In this document: positions 13,378 through 14,153 of the stretch, piece by piece
How positions within the stretch are numbered: position 1 is the first letter of the stretch
Layout: every line of letters begins with the position of its first letter
Assembly: GCA_035547675.1 (NCBI GenBank)
Contig: DASZUI010000244.1
Span: 1-14,153 of the forward strand
Length of the DNA stretch: 14,153 bases
Direction: 5' to 3'
DNA from: DASZTU01 sp035547675
Lineage (GTDB): Bacteria; Pseudomonadota; Alphaproteobacteria; Rhizobiales; Devosiaceae
Position numbers and translations under genes: made by a program
Notes under the pieces: model-generated
What the model was told of the DNA's origin: nothing
Database searches by the model: none
The model's input: only the letters and a program-made list of their open reading frames with translations

Positions 13378-13494
13378 GATCGTGTGCATCCCGTTGACGC
13401 GATCAGACGTAGTGCACGTTTCCCTTCTAGGGCCGCCGTCCTGAACGTGGCCCGAGCGAGCCATTCATTCTCCATTCATGGCCCCGGCGCGGGG

Positions 13495-13522
13495 TTGAAG
13501 CCCTTGTTCCGGCACCTAAATA
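13495..13522 (+). promoter_or_regulatory. Predicted promoter of hsp20
   Basis: TTGAAG (13495-13500), 16 bases, TAAATA (13517-13522). TTGAA with a CCTAAAT-type -10 is compatible with a heat-shock sigma factor (RpoH) promoter, which fits the gene, though RpoD use cannot be excluded. The predicted leader is about 100 bases. Confidence 0.45.
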
Positions 13523-13528
13523 GATGTC

Positions 13529-13630
13529 GTCCGCCGGCTGTCCGGGGACCGGCCTTTCCGCCCTCCGCTCGCCTTTCAGGGAGTTCGCGGCAGAACGGTC
13601 GCAAACACGTTGCTTCACGGAGAATGTGAC
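13529..13630 (+). promoter_or_regulatory. Possible ROSE-like RNA thermometer in the hsp20 leader
   Basis: The leader can form successive stems (GCCGG 13533-13537 with CCGGC 13549-13553; CCGC 13558-13561 with GCGG 13587-13590). Just before the start codon, TTGCT (13610-13614) can pair with the ribosome binding site GGAG (13619-13622) across a 4-base loop. UUGCU/UCGCU opposite the Shine-Dalgarno is the signature of ROSE thermometers, which control hsp20 genes in Rhizobiales. Pairing is short here, so this is a suggestion. Confidence 0.4.
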
Positions 13631-14092
13631 ATGCAGACCTTCGATTTTACCCCCTTCTATCGTTCGACCGTCGGCTTCGACCGGCTGTTCTCGCGCCTCG
13701 ACAGCGTCGTGGGCCAGGAGCCCAAGACCTACCCGCCCTACAATATCGAGAAGATCGGCGATAACGCCTACCGCATCTCGATTGCGGTCGCCGGGTTCTC
13801 GGCCGGGGACATCGCCATCGAGGCCAAGGAAAACAGCCTCACCGTCAAGGGTGCCAAGGCCCAGGAGGCCGACGACAAGGCCCGCGAATTCCTCCACCGC
13901 GGCATTGCCGAGCGCGCCTTCGAGCTGCGCTTCCAGCTTGCCGAATATGTCGAGGTCGCCGGCGCCAGTCTCGAGAACGGCCTCCTGCACATCGAGCTGA
14001 AGCGCGAGCTGCCCGAGAGCAAGAAGGCCCGCCAGATCGCCATCGGCACGGCCGCTCCCAAGACCATCGAGGACAAGGCCACCGTAAACTAA
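13631..14092 (+). CDS. Small heat-shock protein, Hsp20/IbpA family
   Basis: 153-residue ATP-independent chaperone that holds unfolding proteins for later refolding by DnaK and ClpB. The N-terminus MQTFDFTPFYRSTVGFDRLF and YPPYNIEK (34-41) are typical of IbpA-class (class A) proteins of Rhizobiales. The alpha-crystallin domain spans about 36-128 with GLLHIEL (117-123), and the C-terminal oligomerisation motif is I136-A137-I138. ATG 13631 has GGAG eight bases upstream; an upstream ATG-TGA pair (13624-13629) sits between the two. The frame also opens at TTG 13610, which is not supported. It has its own promoter and terminator, so it is monocistronic. Confidence 0.93.
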   Translation: MQTFDFTPFYRSTVGFDRLFSRLDSVVGQEPKTYPPYNIEKIGDNAYRISIAVAGFSAGDIAIEAKENSLTVKGAKAQEADDKAREFLHRGIAERAFELRFQLAEYVEVAGASLENGLLHIELKRELPESKKARQIAIGTAAPKTIEDKATVN

Positions 14093-14117
14093 GCGCGGTC
14101 AGCCGCTGAACGAACCG

Positions 14118-14152
14118 AGGCGCGAGGGGTCGACCTTCGCGCCTTTTGTTTT
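14118..14152 (+). terminator. Rho-independent terminator of hsp20
   Basis: AGGCGCGAGG (14118-14127) pairs with CCTTCGCGCCT (14134-14144) with one G-U pair and a short loop, then TTTTGTTTT. It lies 26 bases after the hsp20 stop. Confidence 0.9.
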
Positions 14153-14153
14153 G

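Larger units (their letters stand above)
13251..13630. other. Divergent intergenic region, hydrolase to hsp20
   Basis: 380 bases. Apart from the candidate small RNA B and its terminator (13298-13377), the hsp20 promoter (13495-13522) and the hsp20 leader, I see only weak dyads. Short ORFs in this stretch on both strands lack support. Confidence 0.6.

Noticed and set aside
13255..13464. Minus-strand ORF between the hydrolase and hsp20 as a leader peptide
   Set aside because: It runs through the terminator hairpin and shows no run of regulatory codons and no good ribosome binding site; the structure is better read as non-coding RNA.

Overview
This is a GC-rich bacterial chromosome segment that looks like an alphaproteobacterium of the order Hyphomicrobiales (Rhizobiales), possibly Devosia or a relative. 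The main pointers are a CpdR-type response regulator divergent from an N-formylglutamate amidohydrolase, a HisN-type phosphatase, an IbpA-like small heat-shock protein, REP-like intergenic repeats of a kind frequent in this group, and promoters that fit the alphaproteobacterial pattern (TTGac-N17-weak -10). The genus is an inference from memory of these families; no search was run.

Layout. 1-3131 (minus): a YbbA/YbbP-type ABC exporter pair with an ATGA overlap; the permease runs off the left edge. 3488-7012 (minus): a sugar ABC importer operon in the order ATPase, permease, periplasmic binding protein, with an upstream promoter and a small palindromic operator candidate. 7140-8058 (minus): a cold-shock protein with a long leader and a strong terminator, then a small unknown protein. 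8174-9101: two tRNA-Val genes (CAC and GAC anticodons, both minus) that bracket a plus-strand DHFR-like gene. 9193-10710: cpdR (minus) divergent from N-formylglutamate amidohydrolase (plus). 11039-11845: hisN (plus). 11846-12283: a gene-free patch packed with three different repeat families. 12279-13250 (minus): an alpha/beta hydrolase with a complete catalytic triad. 13631-14092 (plus): a small heat-shock protein with a ROSE-like leader and a strong terminator.

How the parts work together. The sugar importer is a complete CUT2-type uptake system, but it has no adjacent regulator or catabolic enzyme in view. YbbA/YbbP would act on envelope lipid or protein. CpdR is a cell-cycle proteolysis adaptor; HisN completes histidine synthesis while the amidohydrolase belongs to histidine breakdown. 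The cold-shock and heat-shock genes both have long leaders, which suggests temperature control at the RNA level.

Most of the window is ordinary core genome. The parts worth a second look are non-coding. Two minus-strand Rho-independent terminators (10756-10783 and 13298-13333) have no annotated gene to terminate, and each lies next to or carries a CUCCC-type anti-Shine-Dalgarno motif, which suggests two undescribed small RNAs. There is also a hairpin repeat family placed directly at the stop codons of two genes, a possible RNA thermometer ahead of the heat-shock gene, and a 30-codon ORF with an excellent ribosome binding site.
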